NCBI RefSeq assembly: GCF_016786325.1
Contig: NZ_JADWYU010000137.1
Span: 35,536-99,535, forward strand
Direction: 5' to 3'
Length of the DNA: 64,000 nucleotides
DNA from: Frankia nepalensis
GTDB taxonomy: Bacteria; Actinomycetota; Actinomycetes; Frankiales; Frankiaceae
The notes beneath the pieces were generated by a model. It made no database searches. It was not told the DNA's origin and was given only the letters and a program-made list of their open reading frames with translations. Positions 53,480 through 61,673 of the stretch are shown piece by piece. The position numbers and the translations under genes were made by a program. Positions within the stretch are counted from its first letter, which is position 1. The number at the start of each line of letters is the position of its first letter.

Positions 53480-53511
53480 CCGGCGGGCCGGCGGGCCGGC
53501 GGGCCGGCGGC
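53480..53511. repeat. 8-bp tandem repeat CCGGCGGG
   Basis: Three perfect copies from 53480 and a fourth with one change, in the gap between convergent genes. Confidence 0.8.
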
Positions 53512-53569
53512 CAGCATCGCGCCCGCGTCGCGCCGACGGCGGACCAGCGGCCGGCGGTGAGCCGGCGGG

Positions 53570-55234
53570 TCAGTTCGGCTCGCGCGCGCCAGGGCGCGGG
53601 CCCCGCGGGTTCCGACGCTGGCCCCGCACGGGCCCACCCGCACCGGGCGGGCCCGGAGCCGCGGCGACCAGGCCGTCGGCCAGGGTGGCGGGAACGCCCT
53701 GGCTCGGTACGGCCCGCGTCGCGGCGGGCTGGCCGGCCGGTCCGGTCTGCCCGGCCGGCCAGGCGCTCGCCCCGCGGGCGGGCAGGAGCATGAGCAGCGC
53801 GGCGCTCGCGACCGAGGAGGCGGCGAGGTAGGCGATCGACACGACCAGGGCATGGGGGTAGCCGGCCGCCGCGTCGGGCCCGGCGGGGTCGCCCAGCGCG
53901 CGGAAGAAGATGATGCCGACGACGGCCACGCCGAGCGCGTTGCCGACCTGCTGCATGGTCGCGAGCAGCCCGGACGCGGTGCCGGCGTGCCGCGGCGCGA
54001 TTCCGGCGAGGATCGTCGCGGTCAGCGGCGCCATCACCATTCCCATGCCCGCGCCGATGATCAGCAGCGCCGGGGTGAGCAGGCCGACCGGGCCGTCGAC
54101 GCCGAGGTGGTCCACGGTGAGCGCGAGCAGCCCGAGGCCGGCGGCCATCTCCAACGCCCCGGCCGCCAGCGCCACCCGTCCCAGCCGGCGGACCAGCGGC
54201 GCGCCGAGCAGCGACGTCGCCAGGTAGCCGACGGCGAGCTGGGTGAACACCAGCCCCGCGCGCAGCGCGTCCAGGCCCAACCCATGCTGGAGATAGATCG
54301 CGAGGAAGAGGAACAGCGACGCGACGCCGCTGAAGAACACCAGGGTGGCGGCGAGCCCGACGGTGAACGCCCGCTCCCGGAACAGGGCCAGGTCGACGAG
54401 CGGCGCCCGCCCACGCCGTGCCCTGCGCCACTGGTGCGCGACGAACACGTCCAGCAGCACGAGGCCGCCGGCGAGGCAGAGCCAGGTCCACGGCGGCCAG
54501 CCGGCGTCGCGCCCCTGCACGAGCGGCAGCACCACGGCCACCAGCGCGGCCGTCGCCAGGACGGCGCCCGTCACGTCCAAGCCGTCCCTGCCGCCACGAC
54601 CACCACGGTCACCGCCGCCGCCCGCGATGGCCGGCTCGTCGACGCGTGACTCGCGGATCGCCCTGGGCGCGACCGCCAGCACCGCGGCACCGATCGGGAT
54701 GTTGATCAGGAAGCAGGCGCGCCAGCCAAAGCCGGCGACGTCCGCCTGGGTGAGCACGCCGCCGATGAGCTGACCGCAGGCCGCGGCCAGACCCATGGTG
54801 ATGCCATAGGCCGACACCGCCCGCGTCCGCGCCGGCCCGCTCCGGCCGGCGCTGATGATCGAGAGGATCTGCGGGCTCAACAGGGCGGCGGACAGGCCCT
54901 GGGCGACGCGTCCGGCGATCAGCGTCTCGCTGGTGGTGGCCAGCCCGCAGACCGCCGAAGCGACGGTGAACAACATCATCCCGAGCAGGAAGAGCCTGCG
55001 CCGGCCGTACCGGTCGCCGAGCCGTCCACCGGTGATCTGCCCGCAGCCCATGGCCAGGCCGAACCCGGCGACGACCCACTGCACCGACGCGGCGCCGGCG
55101 TCCAGGTCGGCCTGCAGCGACGGGATCGCCACGTTCACGATGAAGAAATCCAAAATGATCATAAAGATCCCGACCAACAGGATCGGCAGCTCAAGACGCG
55201 GCCACCGCCCGGTCTCGGGAAGTCGCGAGGTCAA
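53570..55234 (-). CDS. MFS drug exporter, DHA2 (14-helix) family
   Basis: The product has 554 residues and about 14 membrane helices. Motif A is GGRLGDRYGRRRLFLLGMML (about 68-87), the first helix is LLVGIFMIILDFFIVNVAIP with the family Asp, and motif C lies in ITMGLAAACGQLIGGVLTQA. These are the marks of the EmrB/QacA group, which expels drugs in exchange for protons. A His-rich or TetR regulator is not adjacent. The start TTG 55234 has GGAGG six bases upstream. The gene is divergent from a threonyl-tRNA synthetase with its own attenuator; together they look like export plus target protection against a tRNA-synthetase inhibitor (inference). Confidence 0.88.
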   Translation of the reverse strand: MTSRLPETGRWPRLELPILLVGIFMIILDFFIVNVAIPSLQADLDAGAASVQWVVAGFGLAMGCGQITGGRLGDRYGRRRLFLLGMMLFTVASAVCGLATTSETLIAGRVAQGLSAALLSPQILSIISAGRSGPARTRAVSAYGITMGLAAACGQLIGGVLTQADVAGFGWRACFLINIPIGAAVLAVAPRAIRESRVDEPAIAGGGGDRGGRGGRDGLDVTGAVLATAALVAVVLPLVQGRDAGWPPWTWLCLAGGLVLLDVFVAHQWRRARRGRAPLVDLALFRERAFTVGLAATLVFFSGVASLFLFLAIYLQHGLGLDALRAGLVFTQLAVGYLATSLLGAPLVRRLGRVALAAGALEMAAGLGLLALTVDHLGVDGPVGLLTPALLIIGAGMGMVMAPLTATILAGIAPRHAGTASGLLATMQQVGNALGVAVVGIIFFRALGDPAGPDAAAGYPHALVVSIAYLAASSVASAALLMLLPARGASAWPAGQTGPAGQPAATRAVPSQGVPATLADGLVAAAPGPPGAGGPVRGQRRNPRGPRPGAREPN

Positions 55235-55374
55235 CGGGTGCCTCCGAACGTCGCGCGGTCAGTGGCACTCACCGTCGCCGCGACGCCGGCACTGGTCGAT
55301 TACCCAGGACGTAAGCGCATCGCCCTACCGGCCGGGCCCGAACCGTCAGGGAGAACGTGGCTCGGAAAAAGGCG

Positions 55375-55404
55375 TGGCTGCCGGGCGGGTGCCGCTGCTA
55401 CGGT
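55375..55404 (+). promoter_or_regulatory. Candidate promoter of the thr leader
   Basis: TACGGT (55399-55404) is a possible -10, with TGGCTG (55375-55380) as a poor -35. Transcription would then start at or next to the leader ATG (55412), giving a leaderless leader peptide. Confidence 0.3.
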
Positions 55405-55411
55405 GCGCGGC

Positions 55412-55462
55412 ATGCGAAGCGCCATGGTGACGACGACGCCGGAGGCTGTCCCGGCGCGCTGA
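55412..55462 (+). CDS. Threonine leader peptide (candidate attenuator)
   Basis: The 16-codon frame encodes MRSAMVTTTPEAVPAR and ends in TGA. Three consecutive ACG codons for Thr sit in its middle, 20 bases before the stop. It lies between the exporter and the threonyl-tRNA synthetase gene, 18 bases before a perfect terminator hairpin. Ribosome stalling at the Thr codons when charged Thr-tRNA is scarce would be expected to prevent the terminator and allow synthetase expression, as in classical amino-acid attenuators. No strong ribosome site is present; leaderless translation fits. A second ATG at 55424 would also read the Thr codons. Confidence 0.6.
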   Translation: MRSAMVTTTPEAVPAR

Positions 55463-55481
55463 CCCATGACGTGGTTCAAAA

Positions 55482-55508
55482 GCCCCGGGGCGGGTGCCCC
55501 GGGGTTTT
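55482..55508 (+). terminator. Attenuator terminator before the synthetase gene
   Basis: CCCCGGGGC (55483-55491) and GCCCCGGGG (55496-55504) form a perfect 9-bp stem with a GGGT loop, followed by TTTT. It lies 41 bases before the synthetase ATG, so it can only act on that gene's own leader transcript. Confidence 0.8.
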
Positions 55509-55548
55509 GCCTTGCGGACACCCGCCCGTTGTCCGCGAGGAGATCACC

Positions 55549-56775
55549 ATGCACGACCACCGCAGGCTCGGCCGCGAGCTCGGCCTGTTCGATTCCGACC
55601 CGCTGATCGGCTCCGGCCTGCCCTACTGGCTTCCCGACGGCGCCGCGGTTCGGCACGCGCTCGAGGAGTACATCCGCGACCAGGAACGCCGCGCCGGCTA
55701 TCAGCACGTCTACTCGCCGGTTCTCGGGAAACGGGAGCTCTACGAGATCTCCGGGCACTGGTCGCACTACCGCGACAACATGTACCCACCGATGGACCTC
55801 GGCGGCGAGCAGGTCATGCTGCGGCCGAGCCTGTGCCCGCACCACGCGCTGATCTACCGCTCCCGGGCGCGCAGTCACCGGGAACTGCCGCTGCGGATCG
55901 CCGAGCTCGGCGGCATGTACCGGGCCGAGCTGTCCGGGGTGCTCGGCGGGCTGAGTAGGGTCCGCGCGATCCAGCTCAACGACGCGCACATCTTCGCGCC
56001 CCTCGACGCGGCGGCCGGCGAGGCGCACGCCGCCCTGTCCATGATTTCCCGGGCGCACGCGGCGATGGGAATCGAGCGGGCTTGGTACCGGCTTTCGCTG
56101 CCTGGCCCGGGCGGGAAGTACATCGCCGCGCCCGGCGACTGGCGCCGGTCGACCGCGCTGCTCCGGGAGGTGCTCGACGAGGCCGGCCTGCCCTACGAGG
56201 CGGTGGAAGGCGAGGCCGCCTTCTACGGGCCGAAGATAGACGTCCAGGTCGCGGACGCGGCGGGCCGGGAGTTCACCCTGTCGACCGTCCAGATCGACTT
56301 CCACCAGCCCGAGCAGTTCGACCTGCGTTACGTCGGCGCGGACGGCGCGAAACACCGCCCCGTCATGGTGCACCGCAGCATCGTGGGCAGCGTGGAGCGG
56401 GCGGTGGCCCACCTGATCGAGCTGCACGGTGGCGCGTTTCCGGCCTGGCTGGCGCCGGTTCAGCTCGTCGTCCTACCGGTCGGTGACGGCGAACGGGCCT
56501 TCGCCGACGCCCTCGTCGCGCGCGCCGTCGACCTCGGGGTGCGCGCGGCGGTCCGCGGCCCCGAGCACGGCACCCTCGCCGCCCGGGTCCGCGACGCCCG
56601 GCTCGCGCCGTACCAGGCCGTCATCGGGCCGAGGGAGGACGCCGCCGGTGACGTCGCCCCGCGGCTGCGCGACGGCCGCCGCCTCGACCCGCGGCCCGCC
56701 GCCGAGTTTCTCGCCCGCCTCGCCGGCCAGATAGCCGCGCACAGCCCGGAGTTGTGGCCGGTCCCGGCGCCCTGA
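55549..56775 (+). CDS. thrS: Threonyl-tRNA synthetase, short form without TGS and editing domains
   Basis: The product has 408 residues against about 640-690 for usual bacterial ThrRS. It begins with the catalytic domain (GRELGLFDSDPLIGSGLPYW). Motif 2 is RIAELGGMYRAELSGVLGGL and motif 3 RPVMVHRSIVGSVERAVAHL. The zinc ligands are all there: Cys in MLRPSLCPHHAL, His in LNDAHIFA and His in VMVHRS. The anticodon-binding domain follows from about 300 (LAPVQLVVLPVGDGERAFAD). The N-terminal TGS and the Ser-editing domain are absent, so mischarging with Ser would not be corrected in cis. GAGGAG precedes ATG 55549. It is probably a second, inducible or resistant copy rather than the housekeeping enzyme (inference from attenuator and exporter). 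Confidence 0.88.
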   Translation: MHDHRRLGRELGLFDSDPLIGSGLPYWLPDGAAVRHALEEYIRDQERRAGYQHVYSPVLGKRELYEISGHWSHYRDNMYPPMDLGGEQVMLRPSLCPHHALIYRSRARSHRELPLRIAELGGMYRAELSGVLGGLSRVRAIQLNDAHIFAPLDAAAGEAHAALSMISRAHAAMGIERAWYRLSLPGPGGKYIAAPGDWRRSTALLREVLDEAGLPYEAVEGEAAFYGPKIDVQVADAAGREFTLSTVQIDFHQPEQFDLRYVGADGAKHRPVMVHRSIVGSVERAVAHLIELHGGAFPAWLAPVQLVVLPVGDGERAFADALVARAVDLGVRAAVRGPEHGTLAARVRDARLAPYQAVIGPREDAAGDVAPRLRDGRRLDPRPAAEFLARLAGQIAAHSPELWPVPAP

Positions 56776-57005
56776 TTTCCCGCCCGATCCCACCGGACGG
56801 TCGCCAACAGGACATCGAAGAACCTTGCGCTCTTTCCGCGCATATGCTGCACGCGCCCGGTCCCGGGCCGCCGGCCCGCCGCGGCCCAGAGGCCCGGCGT
56901 CGGTCGTTCGCCAGGTGTTCGCCAGGTGTCGGTTCCAGCCAGGTGTCGGTCCAGCTAGATGCCGGTTCCGGCTAGGTGTCGGTCCCCAGCCAGAAAGGGA
57001 ATTCC

Positions 57006-57959
57006 GTGCCCGCCTTGTTCTCCGCGGCGATCTTCTTCGCCGTCGTCGCGATCGGCGCGGCCATCGCCCGGCGCGTGCTGGGCCACGCCCCCGGAATCGT
57101 CCGCCGCATACTGTTGGGCGTCGCGATCGGCACGGCCGTGCTGGCCGTCGTGTTCACTTTCTTCTCCTCGCTGGTCACCGTTCCGACCAGGCAGGTCGGC
57201 GTCGTCACCGCGTTCAACCGGCCCACCGGGGACGTGCTGTCGAACGGCCTGCACGCGAAGCTGCCGTGGCAGCGGGTCACCGATTTCGACGCGGCGATCC
57301 AGACCGACAGCTACGCGCCCGAGAACACCGGCGCCAACCGGGAGGGCGACTGCATCTCGGTCCGGATCGTGAACCAGGCCACCGCCTGCGTGAGCGTCTC
57401 GGCCCGCTGGCGGATCAACCCGGACTTCGCCGACGAGCTGTTCCGCGACTACCGCACCTTCGACAACGTGCGCGCGAGCCTGGTCACCCGTGACCTGCGG
57501 GCGGCGCTGAACGGCGCGCTGGGCGACTATGACGCACTCGGCACGGTGACCACCGTGTCCGCGGACGGCCGCGAGACCACGCCCACGGCCCCGACCTACG
57601 ACGAGCTGTCCGCCGAGGTGACCACCGCGCTCGCCGAGCGGGTCGGCGAGCCGATCGAGGTCCTGTCCGTCGTCATCTCCTACATCGCCTACGACCAGAC
57701 CACGCAGGACCGGATCAACGCGCTGCAGGGCGAGGTCGCGCAGACCCGGATCGCCACCCAGCGGCAGGCCACCGCCGAAGCCGAGGCCGAGGCCAACCGG
57801 ATCCTGGCCGACTCCGTGTCCAACGACCCCAACGTGCTCGTCGCCCAGTGCCTGACCCTGCTGCGGGCGGCGGTCGACAAGGGCCAGCAGCTGCCCGCCG
57901 GCTTCTCCTGCTGGCCGAGCGGCAACGCGCCGTTCGCCGTCACCCAGCCCCAGGGCTAG
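57006..57959 (+). CDS. SPFH/prohibitin-family membrane protein
   Basis: The product from GTG 57006 has 317 residues. Two hydrophobic segments come first (LFSAAIFFAVVAIGAAIARR and ILLGVAIGTAVLAVVFTFFS). The SPFH domain follows (VPTRQVGVVTAFNRPTGDVL, then VSVSARWRINPDFADELFRD), and a charged Ala/Glu coiled coil is near the end (RIATQRQATAEAEAEANRIL). Stomatin/HflC-like proteins form ring scaffolds in the membrane. AAAGG lies about eight bases before the GTG; an ATG at 56976 would add ten residues. The region just before (56910-56990) contains degenerate CCAGGTGTCGGT repeats. A hairpin at 57973 closes the unit. Confidence 0.85.
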   Translation: MPALFSAAIFFAVVAIGAAIARRVLGHAPGIVRRILLGVAIGTAVLAVVFTFFSSLVTVPTRQVGVVTAFNRPTGDVLSNGLHAKLPWQRVTDFDAAIQTDSYAPENTGANREGDCISVRIVNQATACVSVSARWRINPDFADELFRDYRTFDNVRASLVTRDLRAALNGALGDYDALGTVTTVSADGRETTPTAPTYDELSAEVTTALAERVGEPIEVLSVVISYIAYDQTTQDRINALQGEVAQTRIATQRQATAEAEAEANRILADSVSNDPNVLVAQCLTLLRAAVDKGQQLPAGFSCWPSGNAPFAVTQPQG

Positions 57960-57972
57960 CAGGCGACGGACA

Positions 57973-58007
57973 GGCCGCGGGCAGGTGCCGAGCATCGGCC
58001 CGCGGCC
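57973..58007 (+). terminator. GC hairpin after the SPFH gene
   Basis: GGCCGCGGGC (57973-57982) and GCCCGCGGCC (57998-58007) pair perfectly, 14 bases after the stop. Confidence 0.7.
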
Positions 58008-58182
58008 AGGGGACAGGCTGACCTGGCGATGCGCGCGCTCCGGCCCGATCGCCATCGTCGGCAGGCATTCCCTGGGTCGGCGGACTGACAGCACGGCAGG
58101 CGTCGAAGGCCCGATCTGGGACCTACCGTGAACCAGTCGCCCGATCTTCACGCGTCGGGCGGCGGCACGGGGAGGGACCGCC

Positions 58183-59019
58183 ATGACCACGTTCGTGCCG
58201 TTGCTGCGCGCCGAACGACGCTCATTACGTGGACGGCGCGCCACGAAGCGGACGCTGGTGGTCACCGTCCTCCTCACGTCCGTCCTGGGCTTCGTCCTGG
58301 GCGCGCTCATGATCGAGGGCGCGGAGGCCAGCGAATACTTCACCGCGCAGGACCATGTCCACAGCTCGCTGCTCGTGGTCAGGCTCACGCAGTTCGCGTT
58401 GGCGGTGCTCGGCGTGCTGGCCGCCACCGGCCGTCGCCCCGTCACCCCGGGCGACCGGGCGGCGGGACCGGCGGCCCGGTTCGCCGCCCGGGCTCTCGCC
58501 TTCGCCCTCAAGGCCTTCGCGATCAGCGCCGCGTCGGTCTTCGGGATGTTCCTGTGGTCGATGATGCTTTTCGACGGCGCGAAGGACTACTACGGCAACG
58601 ATTTCGGAACCACGCTGACCCAGCCCGGCGTGGCCCGGGCGCTGGCCTTCGCCACGCTGCACGTCACGGCGATGGCACTGCTGGGCTTCGCGCTCGGCAC
58701 CCTGCTACGCCGGCGCGCGATCGCGATCCCCGTGACGGTCACGCTGATCATCACCTTCGTGGTCTTGATCACCGTGTCCGGTCAGCTCCGCCACGTCCTT
58801 CCGGACCCGACCCTCATAGCCGTGGGCACCCTCGACCCCGACGCGGAGCCGCCCGTCGTCGACAGGCCCTACCCTGGCCCGTCCCCGCTCGGCGCCCTGC
58901 TGGTTCCCCTCGGATGGACCGCTCTCCTGCTCGCCGGGGCGGCAGTCAGCGCTCTGTTCGGCCGGTCCACCGCCAAGCCCACGGTGCAGGGCTCGGCTGG
59001 CACCACAGCCGACGGCTGA
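58183..59019 (+). CDS. ABC-2-like multi-pass membrane protein
   Basis: The product has 278 residues and about six membrane helices: TLVVTVLLTSVLGFVLGALM, LLVVRLTQFALAVLGVLAAT, FAISAASVFGMFLWSMMLFD, LHVTAMALLGFALGTLLRRR, IPVTVTLIITFVVLITVSGQ and LLVPLGWTALLLAGAAVSAL. The start PLLRAERRSLRGRRATK (a cytoplasmic basic N-terminus before helix 1) and the phrase LLGFALGTLLRRRAIAIPV are typical of ABC-2 type permeases. No ATPase gene is adjacent, so either it works with a distant one or it has another role. GGAGG lies nine bases before ATG 58183. Confidence 0.68.
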   Translation: MTTFVPLLRAERRSLRGRRATKRTLVVTVLLTSVLGFVLGALMIEGAEASEYFTAQDHVHSSLLVVRLTQFALAVLGVLAATGRRPVTPGDRAAGPAARFAARALAFALKAFAISAASVFGMFLWSMMLFDGAKDYYGNDFGTTLTQPGVARALAFATLHVTAMALLGFALGTLLRRRAIAIPVTVTLIITFVVLITVSGQLRHVLPDPTLIAVGTLDPDAEPPVVDRPYPGPSPLGALLVPLGWTALLLAGAAVSALFGRSTAKPTVQGSAGTTADG

Positions 59020-59242
59020 CAACCTTCCCACGGACAGCCTTCCCACGGATCTTCACCGGGTCCGCGACCACCGATCCGCGCCTCGGTCGCCCCCGAGCCG
59101 GCGCCGGCACGCCACGGCCCGTGACGTCGCCAGTGTCACGATGGCGGCCCATTGGCGAGTGATTGACCCGAACTGTCCAAGTCTGGATCCTGGCAGCGAG
59201 CCGGGGCCGGGGCCGGTGAGCGAGGAAGACACGGGAGGCATC

Positions 59243-60568
59243 GTGGGGCTGGGACACCGGCGGGACGCGACCGGCGCGGCCAGCCCCGTCCCCAGCCGGT
59301 TTGACGCTCCCGCGCCCGGTTCGGGGCCGGCAGTCGGGACGGTGACGGCGCCCGGGCCGGACAGCGAGGTCCCCGCGGATCCCGCGACCCGCTGGGGGGC
59401 GCTGGCCGGGTACGGCGCCGTCGCGGCCTGCACGCAGCTGCTGTGGCTGACCTACGCGCCGATCACCACCGACTCGGCGCGGCACTACGGCGTCTCCGAG
59501 GGCGCGATCGGCACGCTGGCCAACGTCTTCCCGCTGTTGTACGTGGTGCTCGCGGTCCCGGCCGGCAAGCTGCTCGACCGGTCACCGCGGACCTGGCTCG
59601 GCGTCGGGGCGGTGCTCACCGCGGTGGGCGGCCTGGTCCGGCTGCCCGGCGGGTTCGGCGCCGCCGTCGCGGGCCAGCTCGTCGTCGCCGTCGCCCAGCC
59701 GCTCGTGCTCAACGCCGTGATGTCCCTGGCCGGCGGCTACCTGGCGCGCCGGCACCGCGCGACCGGCATCGCGCTCGGCTCGGCGTCGCTGTTCGTCGGC
59801 ATGATCGGCGCGTTCGTCCTCGGCGCGGCGATCGGCGCGCGGAACATGACCACGCTGCTCATCGTGCAGGCGGCGCTCGCCGTCGCCGCGGCGGCCGCGC
59901 TGCTGGTGGCGTTGCGCCGGCCGGGACCTTACGCCGTCGACGTCGGCGCGCCGCGGGCGCGGGCCGTGCGGCGGCTGTGGGCCGACGTCCGGGTCCGCCG
60001 GCTGGTCGGCCTGGTCGCCGTCGGCTTCGGCGTGTTCATCGCGCTGACGACCTGGTTGCAGGCGCTGCTGGAACCGGCGGGCGTGTCCGCCGACGCCGCC
60101 GGGGTCCTGCTGCTCGGGATGGTCGCCGCCGGGACCGCCGGCTCCGCGCTGCTGCCCGGCTGGGCGGCCCGCCGCGGCCGGCGCACGGCCGTGATCCTGC
60201 TGTCGGTCGCCGTCACGATCGCCGGCTGCGGCCTGCTCGCCGCCGCGCCCGGGGTCGCGACGGCCGCCGTCGCGGTGGGCTTCATCGGGCTGCTGCTGCT
60301 CGCCGACCTGCCGATCCTGCTGGAGGTCGCCGAGTCCCGGGCCGACGCCGACAGCGCGACGCTGGCGGCGCTGATCTGGCTGGCCGGCAACGGCGGCGGC
60401 ATCGTCGTCTCGCTCGCCGTCCAGGGCCTGCTCGGCCATCCGGCCGCCGCGTTCGTCCTTCTTTGCGCGGTCATAGCCTCTGGCCTCCCATTGCTGCGCG
60501 GCCGTTGGCTCGACACGCTCCGCTGGAGCGACCCCGTCTCCGTCTCGAGGACCGGAGACCCGAGCTGA
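59243..60568 (+). CDS. MFS transporter, FLVCR/CynX-like
   Basis: The product from GTG 59243 has 441 residues with 12 membrane helices. After a Pro/Gly-rich start of about 45 residues comes LAGYGAVAACTQLLWLTYAP, then TLANVFPLLYVVLAVPAGKL with LLDRSPRTWLGVGAVL as motif A, and AVAGQLVVAVAQPLVLNAVM. The order ITTDSARHYGVSEGAIG after helix 1 resembles FLVCR- and CynX-type carriers. It probably moves a small organic ion or metabolite; direction and substrate are unknown. GGGAGG lies about four bases before GTG 59243; GTG 59216 is another in-frame start. A solitary gene. Confidence 0.82.
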   Translation: MGLGHRRDATGAASPVPSRFDAPAPGSGPAVGTVTAPGPDSEVPADPATRWGALAGYGAVAACTQLLWLTYAPITTDSARHYGVSEGAIGTLANVFPLLYVVLAVPAGKLLDRSPRTWLGVGAVLTAVGGLVRLPGGFGAAVAGQLVVAVAQPLVLNAVMSLAGGYLARRHRATGIALGSASLFVGMIGAFVLGAAIGARNMTTLLIVQAALAVAAAAALLVALRRPGPYAVDVGAPRARAVRRLWADVRVRRLVGLVAVGFGVFIALTTWLQALLEPAGVSADAAGVLLLGMVAAGTAGSALLPGWAARRGRRTAVILLSVAVTIAGCGLLAAAPGVATAAVAVGFIGLLLLADLPILLEVAESRADADSATLAALIWLAGNGGGIVVSLAVQGLLGHPAAAFVLLCAVIASGLPLLRGRWLDTLRWSDPVSVSRTGDPS

Positions 60569-61182
60569 CCGGCGCCCGCCGGAATACCTCGGCGTCGTCG
60601 TCCGGCGTTCGAGAATCCACGCCCGGGGGATTTCGATGGTCGTGAGCGCCCCGATGCTCCACGGTCTGACCAGCGCCGGATGGTGGGAACGCCGCCGTCG
60701 GGCGAGCGGCCCGCCCGGACTTCCCACCGTGGCCACGAACGGCGCCGAGAAGGTCGGACCTCCACGGACTATCGGTTTGTCGACAACGGTGCCAAGGCCA
60801 TCACACGGTTACTCACACGGAACATCACCTGAGGCCCTGCCGCGCTTTTCTTCCCGACGTGGTTCCGGCACTCCGTCCGGGGAGAAATGGCCGGCCACGG
60901 GTCGGGATGCCCTCCCCCGCGCGTCGCTCGCGGCGGTCGGCCGAGGAGCCCGGCGCCCCCTGGTGTTCGCGAAGCCGCACAGGTGCCCAGATAGCGTCCG
61001 GTGGCGCGGCCGGGCAATGTCGGCGGCCTTACCGTGTCGGGAACAGGTCACCTGCCGGCGCGCCGGGTGCCGGTTCGGCTATCACCACAAATGATGACGA
61101 GCGGACGACTACGAGCCAGCGACAACCGGCGTCGAGGCGCCGTGACGGGGAAGCCTGATCCACGGATGGGTGACGGAGACAG
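60569..61182. other. Intergenic region
   Basis: Several overlapping frames on both strands are open but read as composition-driven shadows. No hairpin, repeat or gene could be supported. Confidence 0.5.
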
Positions 61183-61506
61183 ATGACGCCTCAACTGACA
61201 ACGACGGTGCCGGCGCAGACCACGGCGCCGGGCCAGGCGACAGGCCGGCCCGCCCTGCCGCTGCCGCTGCAGCGCGGGTCCCATCCCGCCCCGTCGCCCA
61301 GGCCGCACCTGCCAGAACCCGCCGCGCCGGCGGGACCCGGGGCCGGCTACCTGCCACCGTGGCCGGTGCGCGCGCTCGTGGCCCTGCTGGGCTGGACGGC
61401 CGCCTTCGCGGTCCTCGTGCCGCTGCGGATCGTCTACGAGGTGGTTCGTCTCGTCGCCGTCGTCACCCTCCGGCTGAGGCGAGGCGCCCGGCCGGCCTCC
61501 GGCTGA
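61183..61506 (+). CDS. Small membrane protein, paralogue of the repeat-built protein at 49.7 kb
   Basis: The product has 107 residues. It begins MTPQ like its larger relative. After a Pro/Ala/Gln-rich stretch of about 60 residues comes LPPWPVRALVALLGWTAAFA and VLVPLRIVYEVVRLVAVVTL, matching PPWPVR...LPLRLVYELVRLVA of the 48794-49717 product. The repeated Trp/Arg part of that protein is missing. GGAGACAG precedes the ATG at 61183, much as in the relative. Function unknown; one or two membrane segments. Confidence 0.6.
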   Translation: MTPQLTTTVPAQTTAPGQATGRPALPLPLQRGSHPAPSPRPHLPEPAAPAGPGAGYLPPWPVRALVALLGWTAAFAVLVPLRIVYEVVRLVAVVTLRLRRGARPASG

Positions 61507-61673
61507 GGCGGGGTGCCCGGCCGGCTCACGCGGGCGCCGGGACGGGCAGTGAGCGGCCCGCGGCGCCGACGGGGAGCGCCTCCGCTTCCTGACCCCGCGG
61601 ATCCGCCTCCTGACCCCGCGGATCCGCCGGACGAGCGGCGTGACGGGCCGGGCCGTCCCACCGCCGGTGGGCA

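Noticed and set aside
60636..61158. Several frames of 99-152 codons
   Set aside because: Overlapping on both strands, Arg/Gly/Pro-rich, with no start signal or family.
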